The translations under genes and the position numbers were made by a program. This document shows positions 45,273 to 54,344 of a stretch of DNA of 64,000 bases, piece after piece; position 1 is the stretch's first letter, and every line of letters starts with the position of its first letter. The notes under the pieces were generated by a model. The model was not told the origin of the DNA and made no database searches. It saw nothing but the letters and a program-made list of their open reading frames with translations. This DNA comes from JAGVSV01 sp050952845 (lineage in GTDB: Bacteria; Bacillota; Clostridia; Christensenellales; Aristaeellaceae). Location of the stretch: NCBI GenBank assembly GCA_050952845.1, contig JBMNLP010000001.1, forward strand, positions 992,001-1,056,000, in the 5' to 3' direction.

Positions 45273-47431
45273 GCGACATGAAAAGAAAAATCCTGCAAGC
45301 CAAAGGGATCAGGATATCGTTCTGGACCAACAACGGCACGGTAAAAGCCGTCCGCGATGTCAGCTTTGACCTGTATCAGGGCGAAACATTTGCCATCGTC
45401 GGCGAATCGGGTTCGGGTAAGTCGGTGACAGCTAAAGCCATCATGGGTATTCTGGCACCCAATGCCATCATAGAGAGCGGAGAGATCATTTACGACGGAA
45501 AGGATCTGCTGAAAATCCCCGAGGACGAGTTCCACCAGCTGCGCGGCACGCGCCTGTCGATGATTTTTCAGGATCCGCTGTCATCGCTGAACCCTATCAT
45601 GCGCGTCGGCAGGCAGATGACCGAAGCCATGATCCTCAACAGCAAAGGCCGCAGGCGGGACAGCAGGCGCAACGTGGCGCAGAAGCTGAAGCACTTAGGC
45701 GACCATATCACGGCAGCATCTGGCGGCAATGCAGAGGTTCGCGCGCAAACGGCGCAGAAGATCAAACACTTCCGGTCAATCAACAAACAGGGCGCCGAGC
45801 TGGCCGGGCATTATAAGGAAGCCAAGGATGGCATCAGCGATACGCTGGGCGCGCTGAACGACCTGGACATCCTGCTGATAGGCAACGATGTTGCCCAGGT
45901 AAGGGACGTGCTGGCCGAAATCGACAGCAGCCTGCGCAGGGTATATGATCCCTACCTGATTGATCGGTCGGACGAAGCGGTGCAGGGCGCGGCAGCCCTG
46001 ATAAAGCAGCTGAAAAAGCGCTACGCTGCCGGTGACAAGGACCGTCTGCAGGCAGCGTTGAAGCCGCTGGGCGACGCGCTGCGGGCGGCGGACAGCCAGC
46101 CCGAGCCGGACTTTGTCGCCTATGGTTACATGAAGCTGATGGGGGAGCGCATCGAAGCCAAAGGCCAGGCCATCGACGCGCTGAACAAAAAGGCTAACCA
46201 GGCGCTGGACAACGGTTTTCTGAATGATTTTCTCAAAGATGTCCGGGTGGGCATTGAACATGCCGCCGGCTTGTCCGGGGAAAAGCGCCGCGAAGCGGCG
46301 CGCCTGCTGGAAGAAATGCTGCCCGTTTTTGAGCAGCAGCCGCTGCAGCGCAGCGCGTGCCGCAGCGCAATCCGGCGGCTTTCGGCAGCGGTGGAGGAAG
46401 CCATCGACCGGCTGTCCCTGCACAAGGATAGCCTGAGCTATGTGTTCCGCAGCACCATGTCCACTGCGCTGGACCAGTATTTCCAGGGGGTGCGCAACAA
46501 CCCCAGGGAGCTGGAGCGCGTGCGGACTGAAACCGCAAAGCGTGAGCAGGACATTGCCAGGGGCAAGGCTGTGCCGTCGGTGGTGCCGGCATCCCTCGTG
46601 GACACCGAGCACGCCTATCGGAAGCTTGGCAGCACCATCCGCGAATTGGCGGATCATTTTCGGGCTGAAGATGATAGCGATATCAGCGCCGACGACCGGG
46701 CACGGGCGCTGGTGCGCTACCTGGAGCAGCAGTCGGCGATGTCAACCGGCAAGCTGTCCAAGGCTACGGCGCGCCGAAAAGCGCTGTCGCTGATGGATGA
46801 AGTGGGCATCCCTGAGCCGCGCAAACGCTATCATCAGTTCCCGTTCGAGTTTTCAGGCGGCATGCGTCAGCGCGTGGTCATCGCCATTGCGCTGTCGGCT
46901 GACCCTGAGATATTGATATGCGATGAGCCCACAACGGCGCTGGATGTGACGATTCAGGCGCAGATTCTGGAATTGATCAACGATTTAAAGCGCAGGCGCA
47001 ACCTGTCGGTGATCTTCATCACCCATGACCTGGGCGTTGTAGCCAACATGGCGGACCGCATCGCGGTGATGTATGCCGGAAAAATCGTCGAGTACGGTAC
47101 CGCGGACGATGTCTTCTACGACCCGCGCCATCCTTATACGTGGGCGCTGCTGTCCTCGATGCCCGACCTCGAAACCAAGGAACGGCTGGCATCCATACCG
47201 GGCACGCCGCCTAACATGATCATTCCCCCGGAGGGGGATGCGTTTGCACTGCGCAACCAGTATGCTTTGGAGATCGATTTTGAACAGCATCCGCCCTTCT
47301 TCCGCGTCAACGACACGCATTACGCGGCAACCTGGCTGATGCATCCGCAGGCGCCCAAGGTTGAACCGCCCCGGATTGTCACGGAGCGCATTGAGCGTAT
47401 GCAGCGCATGGAGGCAGCAAAGCATGAGTAA
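45269..47431 (+). CDS. oppD: Oligopeptide ABC ATPase, OppD-like, with 360-residue insertion
   Basis: A 720-residue ATPase; OppD is usually about 330. Walker A GESGSGKS is at residues 45-52, and the Q-loop FQDPLSSLNP starts at 100. The signature FSGGMRQR lies at about 528-535, Walker B is ILICDEPTTALD, and the H-loop is in FITHDLGVV. The distance from Q-loop to signature is about 428 residues, against about 60 normally, so about 360 mostly helical, charged residues are inserted in the helical subdomain (about 125-490). The C-terminal oligopeptide-transporter segment (HPYTWALLSSMPDL, IPGTPPNMI) is present. All catalytic motifs are intact. Confidence 0.92.
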   Translation: MSDMKRKILQAKGIRISFWTNNGTVKAVRDVSFDLYQGETFAIVGESGSGKSVTAKAIMGILAPNAIIESGEIIYDGKDLLKIPEDEFHQLRGTRLSMIFQDPLSSLNPIMRVGRQMTEAMILNSKGRRRDSRRNVAQKLKHLGDHITAASGGNAEVRAQTAQKIKHFRSINKQGAELAGHYKEAKDGISDTLGALNDLDILLIGNDVAQVRDVLAEIDSSLRRVYDPYLIDRSDEAVQGAAALIKQLKKRYAAGDKDRLQAALKPLGDALRAADSQPEPDFVAYGYMKLMGERIEAKGQAIDALNKKANQALDNGFLNDFLKDVRVGIEHAAGLSGEKRREAARLLEEMLPVFEQQPLQRSACRSAIRRLSAAVEEAIDRLSLHKDSLSYVFRSTMSTALDQYFQGVRNNPRELERVRTETAKREQDIARGKAVPSVVPASLVDTEHAYRKLGSTIRELADHFRAEDDSDISADDRARALVRYLEQQSAMSTGKLSKATARRKALSLMDEVGIPEPRKRYHQFPFEFSGGMRQRVVIAIALSADPEILICDEPTTALDVTIQAQILELINDLKRRRNLSVIFITHDLGVVANMADRIAVMYAGKIVEYGTADDVFYDPRHPYTWALLSSMPDLETKERLASIPGTPPNMIIPPEGDAFALRNQYALEIDFEQHPPFFRVNDTHYAATWLMHPQAPKVEPPRIVTERIERMQRMEAAKHE

Positions 47432-48725
47432 CCATCAAAACGAGGTGCTGCTCAAGGTTGAAAACCTGAAGAAGTATTTCAAAACCGGCAAGTTTATCAA
47501 CAAGGCTGTCGATGACGTCAGCTTTGAGGTGCGCAAGGGCGAGGTGTTCGGCCTGGTCGGCGAAAGCGGCTGCGGCAAGACCACCTGCGGACGCACCATC
47601 ATCAACCTGTATGACCCCACAGGGGGCAGCATATACTTTAAAAACCAGCTGATATCGGACTGTGGGAAGGAAGAGAGCCTGTTTCGGTACGCCCAGCGGC
47701 GACAGACGAAGGACGTGATCGACGGATTGACTAGGCAATCGGCCCAGGCGGCTACGCAGGCTGAAAAAGACGATCTGGCGCAGGCAATCCGCGATGAAAA
47801 GCTGCGCCTTGATCAAACCCTGAGCGACCACCGGCAGCGCATTGCCCAGGCGCAGGATGCATTCAAAAACCGCGAAAGCATCTATCGGGCGAACAGGCGC
47901 GATGAAATCGAAAGGCAGTTTATTGAAACGAGCGCCTTGCTGAAACATCGCATGGCTACGGCGCCCATGGAGCAGGCCGGCGCGCTGCGCGGGGAGTTGG
48001 AGAAGGCCAGGCAGGAAAGGGACAAGGCGCTGGAGATATTGCCCACCGAAACGCTGATGACCAAGATGCAGATGATCTTCCAGGACCCCATCGCGTCCAT
48101 CAACCCGCGCATGACGGTACGCGAAATCATCGCCGAGGGGCTGAAAGTCCGCGGCATCAGAGACAAGGCTTACCTGGACCACAGGGTCCATGAAATGCTC
48201 AACAAGGTGGGCCTGGTGAACGAGCACGCCGACAGGTATCCGCACGAGTTTTCCGGCGGCCAGCGCCAGCGCATTGGCATTGCGCGCGCGCTGATACTGG
48301 ACCCCGAGCTCATCATAGCCGACGAGCCGATATCGGCGCTGGACGTGTCCATTCAGGCGCAGGTGATCAACCTGCTCAACGACCTGCGTGAGAGCATGGG
48401 GCTGACCATCCTGTTCATCGCGCACAACCTGTCGGTGGTGAAATATTTCTCCGACCGCATCGCCGTGATGTATTACGGTAAAATCGTCGAGCTGGCCGAC
48501 TCGGAGGAGCTGTTTTCCCGCCCCACACACCCTTATACAAAATCGCTGCTGTCAGCCATTCCCTACCCCGACCCGCACTACGAGCGCCGCCGCAAGCGGG
48601 AAGCGTATGTGCCGGCGTTGGCGCACGACTATGCTGTGGACAAGCCCACGCTGCGCGAGGTGTTCCCGGGTCATTTTGTCAGCTGCAACGACCATGAATA
48701 TGCGGAGTATCTCAAGCTGTCGTGA
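47424..48725 (+). CDS. oppF: Oligopeptide ABC ATPase, OppF-like, with coiled-coil insertion before the Q-loop
   Basis: A 433-residue ATPase; OppF is usually about 310-330. Walker A GESGCGKTT is at residue 46, the Q of FQDPIASINP at 220 (normally near 95-100), the signature FSGGQRQR and Walker B LIIADEPISALD follow. About 120 residues rich in Arg, Gln, Glu and Ala, strongly coiled-coil in pattern, are inserted between Walker A and Q-loop (about 78-205). This is a different site from the OppD insertion. ATG 47424 overlaps the oppD end by 8 bases. Confidence 0.92.
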   Translation: MSNHQNEVLLKVENLKKYFKTGKFINKAVDDVSFEVRKGEVFGLVGESGCGKTTCGRTIINLYDPTGGSIYFKNQLISDCGKEESLFRYAQRRQTKDVIDGLTRQSAQAATQAEKDDLAQAIRDEKLRLDQTLSDHRQRIAQAQDAFKNRESIYRANRRDEIERQFIETSALLKHRMATAPMEQAGALRGELEKARQERDKALEILPTETLMTKMQMIFQDPIASINPRMTVREIIAEGLKVRGIRDKAYLDHRVHEMLNKVGLVNEHADRYPHEFSGGQRQRIGIARALILDPELIIADEPISALDVSIQAQVINLLNDLRESMGLTILFIAHNLSVVKYFSDRIAVMYYGKIVELADSEELFSRPTHPYTKSLLSAIPYPDPHYERRRKREAYVPALAHDYAVDKPTLREVFPGHFVSCNDHEYAEYLKLS

Positions 48726-49129
48726 GGTTTAAAGGGAAGGTATGGCGTTATGCCGTCGCCATCCTGATAGGCTTGGTGGTGACGGCGATGTACATTGACA
48801 GCAAGGACATTTGGCGGGAGCGCGATGTTGTCCGGCTGTTCCGCGTGCTGAGCGATGGGTTTTACCTGCCTGCAGTGCTCTTCCTGGGCTTTGGCGGCCT
48901 CCTGTGGGTGTCGGGCACGGGCTTCTTTACCATGGCATCCTACGGCTTCAAAAACCTGCTCCGCCTGTTCAGCCCCAGCGGTAATGTGAGGCAGGAGGTT
49001 TCATACCATGATTACAGGCAGGCTAAGATAGACCGGCCGCCGCCGCGGCTTCGGTATCTTCTTGTGCCGGGCTTTTTGTTCTTATTTGCCGCGCTGGTGT
49101 CCACGTTGTTGTTTTTCAATGCCCTGTGA
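48722..49129 (+). CDS. Small membrane protein, DUF3899-like
   Basis: A 135-residue protein with three hydrophobic helices (residues about 9-25, 46-70 and 112-133) and a cytosolic basic loop (YHDYRQAKIDRPPPRLRY). The pattern with GFYLPAVLFLGFGGLL and SYGFKNLLRLF resembles DUF3899 proteins of unknown function. GTG 48722 overlaps the oppF stop, so it belongs to the opp operon and may accompany that transporter. Confidence 0.6.
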   Translation: MRFKGKVWRYAVAILIGLVVTAMYIDSKDIWRERDVVRLFRVLSDGFYLPAVLFLGFGGLLWVSGTGFFTMASYGFKNLLRLFSPSGNVRQEVSYHDYRQAKIDRPPPRLRYLLVPGFLFLFAALVSTLLFFNAL

Positions 49130-49135
49130 TATAAT
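49106..49135 (+). promoter_or_regulatory. Promoter of the CBM9-like gene
   Basis: TTGTTG (49106-49111), 18 bases and a perfect TATAAT (49130-49135). It overlaps the end of the preceding gene and suggests an independent unit starting here. Confidence 0.7.
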
Positions 49136-49180
49136 AGATATAGGTTCAAACCGGCATAAAACAACAGGAGGTGACATTCG

Positions 49181-49807
49181 GTGAAACAGGCGGAGAGATA
49201 TTCCTGCGTCAACATATCGGTCGATGACATGCCACGCGGCGATGACGCGGTGTGGGACGCCGCGCCGCCGGTGCATCTGAGCGACACGCAGACAGGCGAA
49301 ACGCCCTTCCTGCTGACCGAGCTGCGCATCATGCGCTGCGACATGCAGGAGAAGCTGCTGGTTCGCTTTTCGGGGGAAGACGATGAGGTGCTGTCCATCT
49401 TCCGCCTGCACGATGCGCCGCTGTACAGGCAGGATGTGTTCGAGCTGTTCATCGCGGACACCGATGACTTATATGCCTACAAGGAGCTGGAGTCCAGTCC
49501 CTACGATATCCACTTTGACGGTACGATCATATACCGTGAGCCCGGTAAAGTGTTGCTTAACCTTGACTGGGATATCAAGGGCTGGCAGAGCAAAACAGTG
49601 CTTGGCTCCAACCGCACCACCGCGGTCTGGTCGCTGCCCTACAGCGCTTTTGCCACCCGGCCGAAGGCCGGCAGCAGCTGGCGGTTCAACGCGTTCCGGG
49701 TGGATCATCACAGCACGCGGGGCATATCGCTGCAGGCATGGCAGCCCACATTGCAGCCCACCTTTCATGTGCCCGACAGGTTTGGCTACCTCGATTTTGT
49801 TGACTGA
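49181..49807 (+). CDS. Carbohydrate-binding family 9-like protein
   Basis: A 208-residue beta-rich protein without signal peptide. The pattern VWDAAPPVHL, LLVRFSGEDDEV, DVFELFIAD and YDIHFDGTIIYREPGKVLLNLDW to SWRFNAFRVDHH resembles intracellular CBM9-like or DOMON-like domains. No catalytic motif is seen. The start is GTG 49181 after AGGAGGTGAC. The next gene begins 2 bases after its stop, so the two are likely co-expressed. Substrate unknown. Confidence 0.6.
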   Translation: MKQAERYSCVNISVDDMPRGDDAVWDAAPPVHLSDTQTGETPFLLTELRIMRCDMQEKLLVRFSGEDDEVLSIFRLHDAPLYRQDVFELFIADTDDLYAYKELESSPYDIHFDGTIIYREPGKVLLNLDWDIKGWQSKTVLGSNRTTAVWSLPYSAFATRPKAGSSWRFNAFRVDHHSTRGISLQAWQPTLQPTFHVPDRFGYLDFVD

Positions 49808-49809
49808 CC

Positions 49810-51036
49810 ATGCATGACAGCCTGCGGCAATCCATGCGCCGGCTTGTCTGTGACATGCGCATGCTGACCGGGCTGACCGTGATATATGGCAATCGCCATG
49901 ACAGCGCATCGTGTTCTGTGGGGTTGGCGCGCGAAATTGCGCCGGCGGAGCGTGGTTTTGTGCCTGCGCCCAAAGCCATCGACGCCCATTCGCTGTACGA
50001 CCTGGCTTCGCTGACCAAGCTGTTCACCTGCATCAGCGTGCTGCAGCTGGTGGAACAGGGCAAGTTAGCGATGGACAGCCTGATTGGCGAAGTGGACAAG
50101 CGGTTTGTTCATCTGCGCGGCGTCACGCTGTACGATGCGCTGACGTACCGGGCGGTGCTGAAATCGCCCGAACGCATTGACAGGCAGCCGGATGCCCGGG
50201 CGGCGGAGCGGCAGGTGTTTGCCATGTACAGTGCGCCCGACATGCCCGACAGGCTGTACTCCGACATGAACGCATTGCTGTTAAAATATGTTGTGGAGTC
50301 GGTTTCAGGTTGGCGCTTTGACGAATATATTCAGCAGCATATCTGTCAGCCGGCGGGCATGGGGGAGACGTTTGCCCGCGTCCCGGAAGGCCGCCTGTCC
50401 GATTGTGTGGACTACAACTACGAGCATCATATCATCGACGGCGCATATATCTTGTTGGATGACAGGCATCCCGGCTTGCCGCACGACCCCAAGGCCAGGC
50501 TGCTGTCTGCCGCCGACGGTGGGGCGCCCTGTGGCCATGCAGGCCTGTTCAGCACAGCGGGGGACATGGCGCGCTTCGCGCAGGCATTGCTGGGCGGCGA
50601 ACTGCTCAGCCGGCACAGCGTGCTGGAGATCGGCGTCAACAGGACGGGCATCCATGAAAAAGGACGGTACAGGCAGTTCTTGGGGTACCTGTGCTTTGCC
50701 AGAAGCCCGGTGCAGCGGCTGAGCGAGCTGCCTTCCTGGATGGGTCATCGGTCGTTCGGCATCAGCGGGTATACGGGCAACCACATCGCCATCGACCCGG
50801 AGGCGGGCGTATTTGACATCTTCCTGGGCAACAGGTGTCACAACAGGGTGTCTAAAATTGTGCCTGAGGAGGACATAGCAAAAACCGGCCTGGCGACGAC
50901 GGGCGAGGGCCAGGTGGTTTGGCCGGACGGCAGGCAGGTGCCTTCCAGTTGCCTGTATATATTCCGGAAGGACGCCATGCTGCACCGGCCGGTGTATGAT
51001 TGCCTGATCGACAACGGCTGGATGAAGGGGGCTTGA
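49810..51036 (+). CDS. Beta-lactamase-fold serine hydrolase (class C type), first copy
   Basis: A 408-residue protein with the SXXK motif in LASLTKLF (nucleophile serine), the YXN-like YSDMNALLLKYVVE and a GHAGLFSTAGDMARFAQ segment typical of the beta-lactamase/esterase EstB family. It has no signal peptide, so it should act in the cytosol. Probable roles are esterase or peptidase on small substrates; antibiotic resistance is not implied. It starts 2 bases after the previous gene and overlaps no neighbour. Confidence 0.85.
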   Translation: MHDSLRQSMRRLVCDMRMLTGLTVIYGNRHDSASCSVGLAREIAPAERGFVPAPKAIDAHSLYDLASLTKLFTCISVLQLVEQGKLAMDSLIGEVDKRFVHLRGVTLYDALTYRAVLKSPERIDRQPDARAAERQVFAMYSAPDMPDRLYSDMNALLLKYVVESVSGWRFDEYIQQHICQPAGMGETFARVPEGRLSDCVDYNYEHHIIDGAYILLDDRHPGLPHDPKARLLSAADGGAPCGHAGLFSTAGDMARFAQALLGGELLSRHSVLEIGVNRTGIHEKGRYRQFLGYLCFARSPVQRLSELPSWMGHRSFGISGYTGNHIAIDPEAGVFDIFLGNRCHNRVSKIVPEEDIAKTGLATTGEGQVVWPDGRQVPSSCLYIFRKDAMLHRPVYDCLIDNGWMKGA

Positions 51037-51038
51037 CG

Positions 51039-52217
51039 ATGGATCAATCGACATACCTGTCGGCTGCGAGCTGCCTGCAGGGCGACGCGGTGCGCCTGCG
51101 GCGTCTGCTTCACCAATATCCGGAGGCATCCAAGGGCGAGGTCAACACCAACCGGTTGATTCGCGCGGAGTTGGACAGCGCCGGCATCGCCTACCTGGCG
51201 CCTGAGGACAACATCACCATCGCGCTGCTGCCGGGCGCGCGCCCGGGCAAAACTGCCGCCATTCGCAGCGACACGGACGCCATTGAAGTGGTTGAAATGA
51301 ACGACACCGCATACCGTTCCAGGCATGACGGGCTCATGCATGCCTGCGGACATGACGCGCACATGGCCATGGGGCTGGTGGCGGCGCGTCTGCTGCACCA
51401 GCGGCGGGAGGCGAGAAGCGGCCTGGTCAAGGTGATCTTTCAGCCGGCTGAGGAAGGGGCTGGCGGCGCCCTGAGGGTGATGGACACCGGCCTGGTTGAC
51501 GATGTGGAGGCGTTTTATGCCCTGCATGTATGGCCCCTGCTGGCGACCGGCATGATCAGGCTGTCGCCCGGACCGGTCTGCGCCGGCACCGATCTTCTGC
51601 GCATCGATGTGCAGGGCGCCGGCGGCCACGGCGCGTATCCGGAGCTGTGCCGCGATGCGGTAGCAGCCTCGGCTGCCATCATCACGGCGCTGCAGCACGT
51701 GGTGTCCCGCGAGGTCCCCGCGCTGGAACCGGCAGTGCTGACGATTGGCAGCATCCGGGCCGGTACCAGGTGGAATGTGATCGCGGGCAGTGCGTCCATG
51801 GAGGGGACGATCCGCACGTTTTCGGCTGCGGTGCGCGACGCGATGACGGAGAAAGTGAAATTATACACGAAGAATATCGCCGCTGCCCATGGCTGCACAG
51901 CCGATGTTGAGGTAACCCCTGTTTGCCGCTCCAACATCAACGACGGGTCTATCACAGCCCTGGCAGTCCGCAGCGCCGAAAAGGTGTTTGGTGCGAAGCG
52001 CTGCCTGCCGCAGGAAAAGTCCATGATTGGCGATGATTTCAGCGAGTATTCCGCCATTGCGCCGGGCTGCTACGCGTTTTTGGGCATTGACGACGGCAGG
52101 GGCGCAGGCTGTCTGCCGCTGCACCACAACCGGTTTTCGCTTGATGAGAACGCTTTGCAATATGGCGCGGCCTGGCTGGCGGAAGCGGCGGATCGCTTTG
52201 CAGCAGGCGGTGATTAG
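51039..52217 (+). CDS. M20 family amidohydrolase
   Basis: A 392-residue peptidase M20D-type amidohydrolase (IAA-amino acid hydrolase, hippurate hydrolase or N-acetyl-diaminopimelate deacetylase group). Metal ligands lie in HACGHDAHMAMG, PAEEGAGGA, LHVWP and LHHNRF, and the dimerisation domain is in the middle (VQGAGGHGAYPE). No signal peptide. ATG 51039 is 2 bases after the serine hydrolase stop. The substrate is not predictable; the setting next to a peptide importer suggests acyl- or peptidyl-amino acids. Confidence 0.9.
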   Translation: MDQSTYLSAASCLQGDAVRLRRLLHQYPEASKGEVNTNRLIRAELDSAGIAYLAPEDNITIALLPGARPGKTAAIRSDTDAIEVVEMNDTAYRSRHDGLMHACGHDAHMAMGLVAARLLHQRREARSGLVKVIFQPAEEGAGGALRVMDTGLVDDVEAFYALHVWPLLATGMIRLSPGPVCAGTDLLRIDVQGAGGHGAYPELCRDAVAASAAIITALQHVVSREVPALEPAVLTIGSIRAGTRWNVIAGSASMEGTIRTFSAAVRDAMTEKVKLYTKNIAAAHGCTADVEVTPVCRSNINDGSITALAVRSAEKVFGAKRCLPQEKSMIGDDFSEYSAIAPGCYAFLGIDDGRGAGCLPLHHNRFSLDENALQYGAAWLAEAADRFAAGGD

Positions 52218-52242
52218 ACCGCTTGCGCTCGGTACAGGCCGG

Positions 52243-52271
52243 TTGCGGCCGGGTGGTGCGTGTGGTATAAT
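52243..52271 (+). promoter_or_regulatory. Promoter of the aldo/keto reductase gene
   Basis: TTGCGG (52243-52248), a 17-base spacer and TATAAT (52266-52271) preceded by TGG, an extended -10. A second TATAAT follows at 52273-52278. Confidence 0.8.
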
Positions 52272-52299
52272 GTATAATATTAACACGGAGGTTTATTTC

Positions 52300-53439
52300 A
52301 TGCAGAAAGTACCATTTGGTCAACTTGGATTTGATGTTTCACGGCTGGGGTTTGGCATGATGCGCTTACCCACGGTTAAGAATGAAGCCGGCGAGAGCGT
52401 GATCGACCGCGAGGAAACCATTGCCATGGTGCGCACGGCGATTGACGGCGGTGTCAACTATGTGGATACGGCATACGGCTACCACGGCGGCGAGAGCGAG
52501 GTTGTCACCGGCCTGGCGCTGAAGGACGGCTACCGTGAAAAAGTGATGCTCACCTCCAAGCTGCCGCAATGGCTGGTCCATGAGCACAGCGACATGGACA
52601 AGCTTTTAGACGAGCAGCTCAATAGGCTGGACGTTCCCTACCTTGATTTTTACATCCTCCATGCGCTGAACCTGGAGGCCTTCAAGAAGATGCAGGCTCT
52701 GGACTATAAGGGCTTTTATAAGCGCGCGTTGAAGGATGGGCGGATCAAGCACACCGGCTTCTCCTTCCACGACGACAAGGCTGCCTTCCTGCAGATCATC
52801 GATGATTATGACTGGGACATGGCGCAGATTCAAATCAACTACCTGGACGATGAATCCCAGGCAACCGCTGAGGGCATGCGGTATGCAGGCAAAAAGGGTA
52901 TCCCCGTCGTCTGCATGGAGCCGTTGCGCGGCGGCATGCTCGTCAACCCGCCTGCCGAAATAAGGCAGATGATCGACAACAACCCGCGCGGCTATTCGCC
53001 GGTAGAATGGGCGTTCCGCTTTGTCGGCAACTACCCCGAAATTGTGACCATCCTCAGCGGCATGAATACGATGGAGCAGGTGAAGGACAACCTGCGCATA
53101 TTCAAAAACGTCAAGCCGGGTGCCCTGAGCGTTGAGGACGAGGCGTTTACGGCGCAGCTGAAAAAAACTTACCTTGAGCGCATCGCGGTGGGCTGCACGA
53201 AGTGCGACTACTGCCAGCCCTGCCCCGAAGGCGTGTTGATTCCCCGTATCTTTGAAATATACAACAATGCGTACAAATTTGATGACATGGGCATTCTCCG
53301 GCGCGACTACCGCGGCGTTGTGAAGGACAACGGCGAAGCATCCCGCTGCGTGGCATGCGGCCAGTGCGAAAGCGCCTGCCCGCAGCAGTTAGAGATCATT
53401 AAGCTGTTAGCGGACATCCACGAGAAAGCGCAAGCCTGA
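52300..53439 (+). CDS. Aldo/keto reductase with C-terminal ferredoxin-like domain
   Basis: A 379-residue protein. The AKR barrel (about 1-280) has the tetrad Asp and Tyr in YVDTAYGYHGGES, Lys in MLTSKLP and His in FYILHAL. The C-terminal part has two iron-sulfur motifs, CTKCDYCQPCPEG and CVACGQCESACPQ, so an electron-transfer role is likely. Such AKR-ferredoxin fusions are common in anaerobes and their substrates are mostly unknown. ATG 52300 follows CACGGAGG; the frame is open upstream. Confidence 0.93.
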   Translation: MQKVPFGQLGFDVSRLGFGMMRLPTVKNEAGESVIDREETIAMVRTAIDGGVNYVDTAYGYHGGESEVVTGLALKDGYREKVMLTSKLPQWLVHEHSDMDKLLDEQLNRLDVPYLDFYILHALNLEAFKKMQALDYKGFYKRALKDGRIKHTGFSFHDDKAAFLQIIDDYDWDMAQIQINYLDDESQATAEGMRYAGKKGIPVVCMEPLRGGMLVNPPAEIRQMIDNNPRGYSPVEWAFRFVGNYPEIVTILSGMNTMEQVKDNLRIFKNVKPGALSVEDEAFTAQLKKTYLERIAVGCTKCDYCQPCPEGVLIPRIFEIYNNAYKFDDMGILRRDYRGVVKDNGEASRCVACGQCESACPQQLEIIKLLADIHEKAQA

Positions 53440-53447
53440 GGCAGTCC

Positions 53448-54344
53448 ATGACGCAGACACCGATGCCGCTGGCGGCGGTACAGCTGTATGGCGTGCTGAT
53501 CGCCGCGGCGGTGGGCGTTGGGGTTTGGCTATGCGTGCTGGAGGAGAAGCGCCTCCCCGTTCCTCAGGATACCGGCTATGATCTTGCTTTGTACGCCGTG
53601 CCGCCGGCAGTGGTGTTTGCCAGGCTGTATTACGTGGCGTTCACATGGGATGCATACCGCGATAACCTGCTCAGCATCCTGTACGTGTGGGAAGGCGGGC
53701 TTGCAATATACGGCGCTGTCCTGGGTGGTGCGCTGGGCGTATTTGTCTTGTCCAGGCGCAAGAGGATTCCCCTTGGGGTGCTGGCTGATATGACGGCGCC
53801 CTCTCTTATTTTAGGGCAGGCAATCGGCAGATGGGGTAACTATTTCAACGGTGAGGCATACGGGTACGAGGTAATAGATCCCAGGTGGCAGTTTTTCCCG
53901 GTTGCTGTGCAGGTGGACGGCACTTGGCACATGGCGACATTTTTCTATGAGTCCGTCTGGAACATGGCGGGCTTTGCCTTTTTATACCTGAACAGAAAGC
54001 GGTTTCAGCAAAAGGGATACGGGCATGTGTTTTTGTGGTACATCGTATGGTATGGTTTGGGCCGCATGCTGATCGAAAGCCTGCGTACGGACAGCCTCAT
54101 GCTGGGCTCGCTGCGTGTAAGCCAGCTGCTCAGCGTAGTGGCGTGTGCAGTTGCCCAGCTGGCGATGGCGCGCCGGGCAGGGGGCAGGGCAGCTGCGCTG
54201 TCGATGTTGCTGTCGGTCGCAGGCGTGACGGTGTTTATCGTAGACAGAAGCGGTTGGGCGCTGCTGTTATCAGCGCTGATGATGGCGATGTCGGCAGTTG
54301 CGCTGTACCGGTTGTACCGGCTGTGGGATGTTGTCGGTGAATAA
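53448..54344 (+). CDS. lgt: Prolipoprotein diacylglyceryl transferase
   Basis: A 298-residue polytopic membrane enzyme that transfers diacylglyceryl to the lipobox cysteine of lipoproteins. Family marks are VWEGGLAIYGAVLGG and GRWGNYFNGEAYG, the Lgt signature, with the last core helix after SLRVSQLL. Two further hydrophobic helices at the C-terminus (near residues 245-262 and 266-290) exceed the usual seven. It lies 8 bases after the reductase stop. It shows the organism makes lipoproteins, although neither binding protein in this window has a lipobox. Confidence 0.93.
   Translation: MTQTPMPLAAVQLYGVLIAAAVGVGVWLCVLEEKRLPVPQDTGYDLALYAVPPAVVFARLYYVAFTWDAYRDNLLSILYVWEGGLAIYGAVLGGALGVFVLSRRKRIPLGVLADMTAPSLILGQAIGRWGNYFNGEAYGYEVIDPRWQFFPVAVQVDGTWHMATFFYESVWNMAGFAFLYLNRKRFQQKGYGHVFLWYIVWYGLGRMLIESLRTDSLMLGSLRVSQLLSVVACAVAQLAMARRAGGRAAALSMLLSVAGVTVFIVDRSGWALLLSALMMAMSAVALYRLYRLWDVVGE

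Noticed and set aside
47379..48530. A 383-codon minus-strand frame opposite oppF
   Set aside because: Shadow of a gene with all ABC motifs intact; no ribosome site or motif.
45269..48725. OppD and OppF insertions as introns, inteins or mobile elements
   Set aside because: Reading frames stay open, codon use matches the neighbours, and no splice-junction, intein or homing-endonuclease motif is visible.
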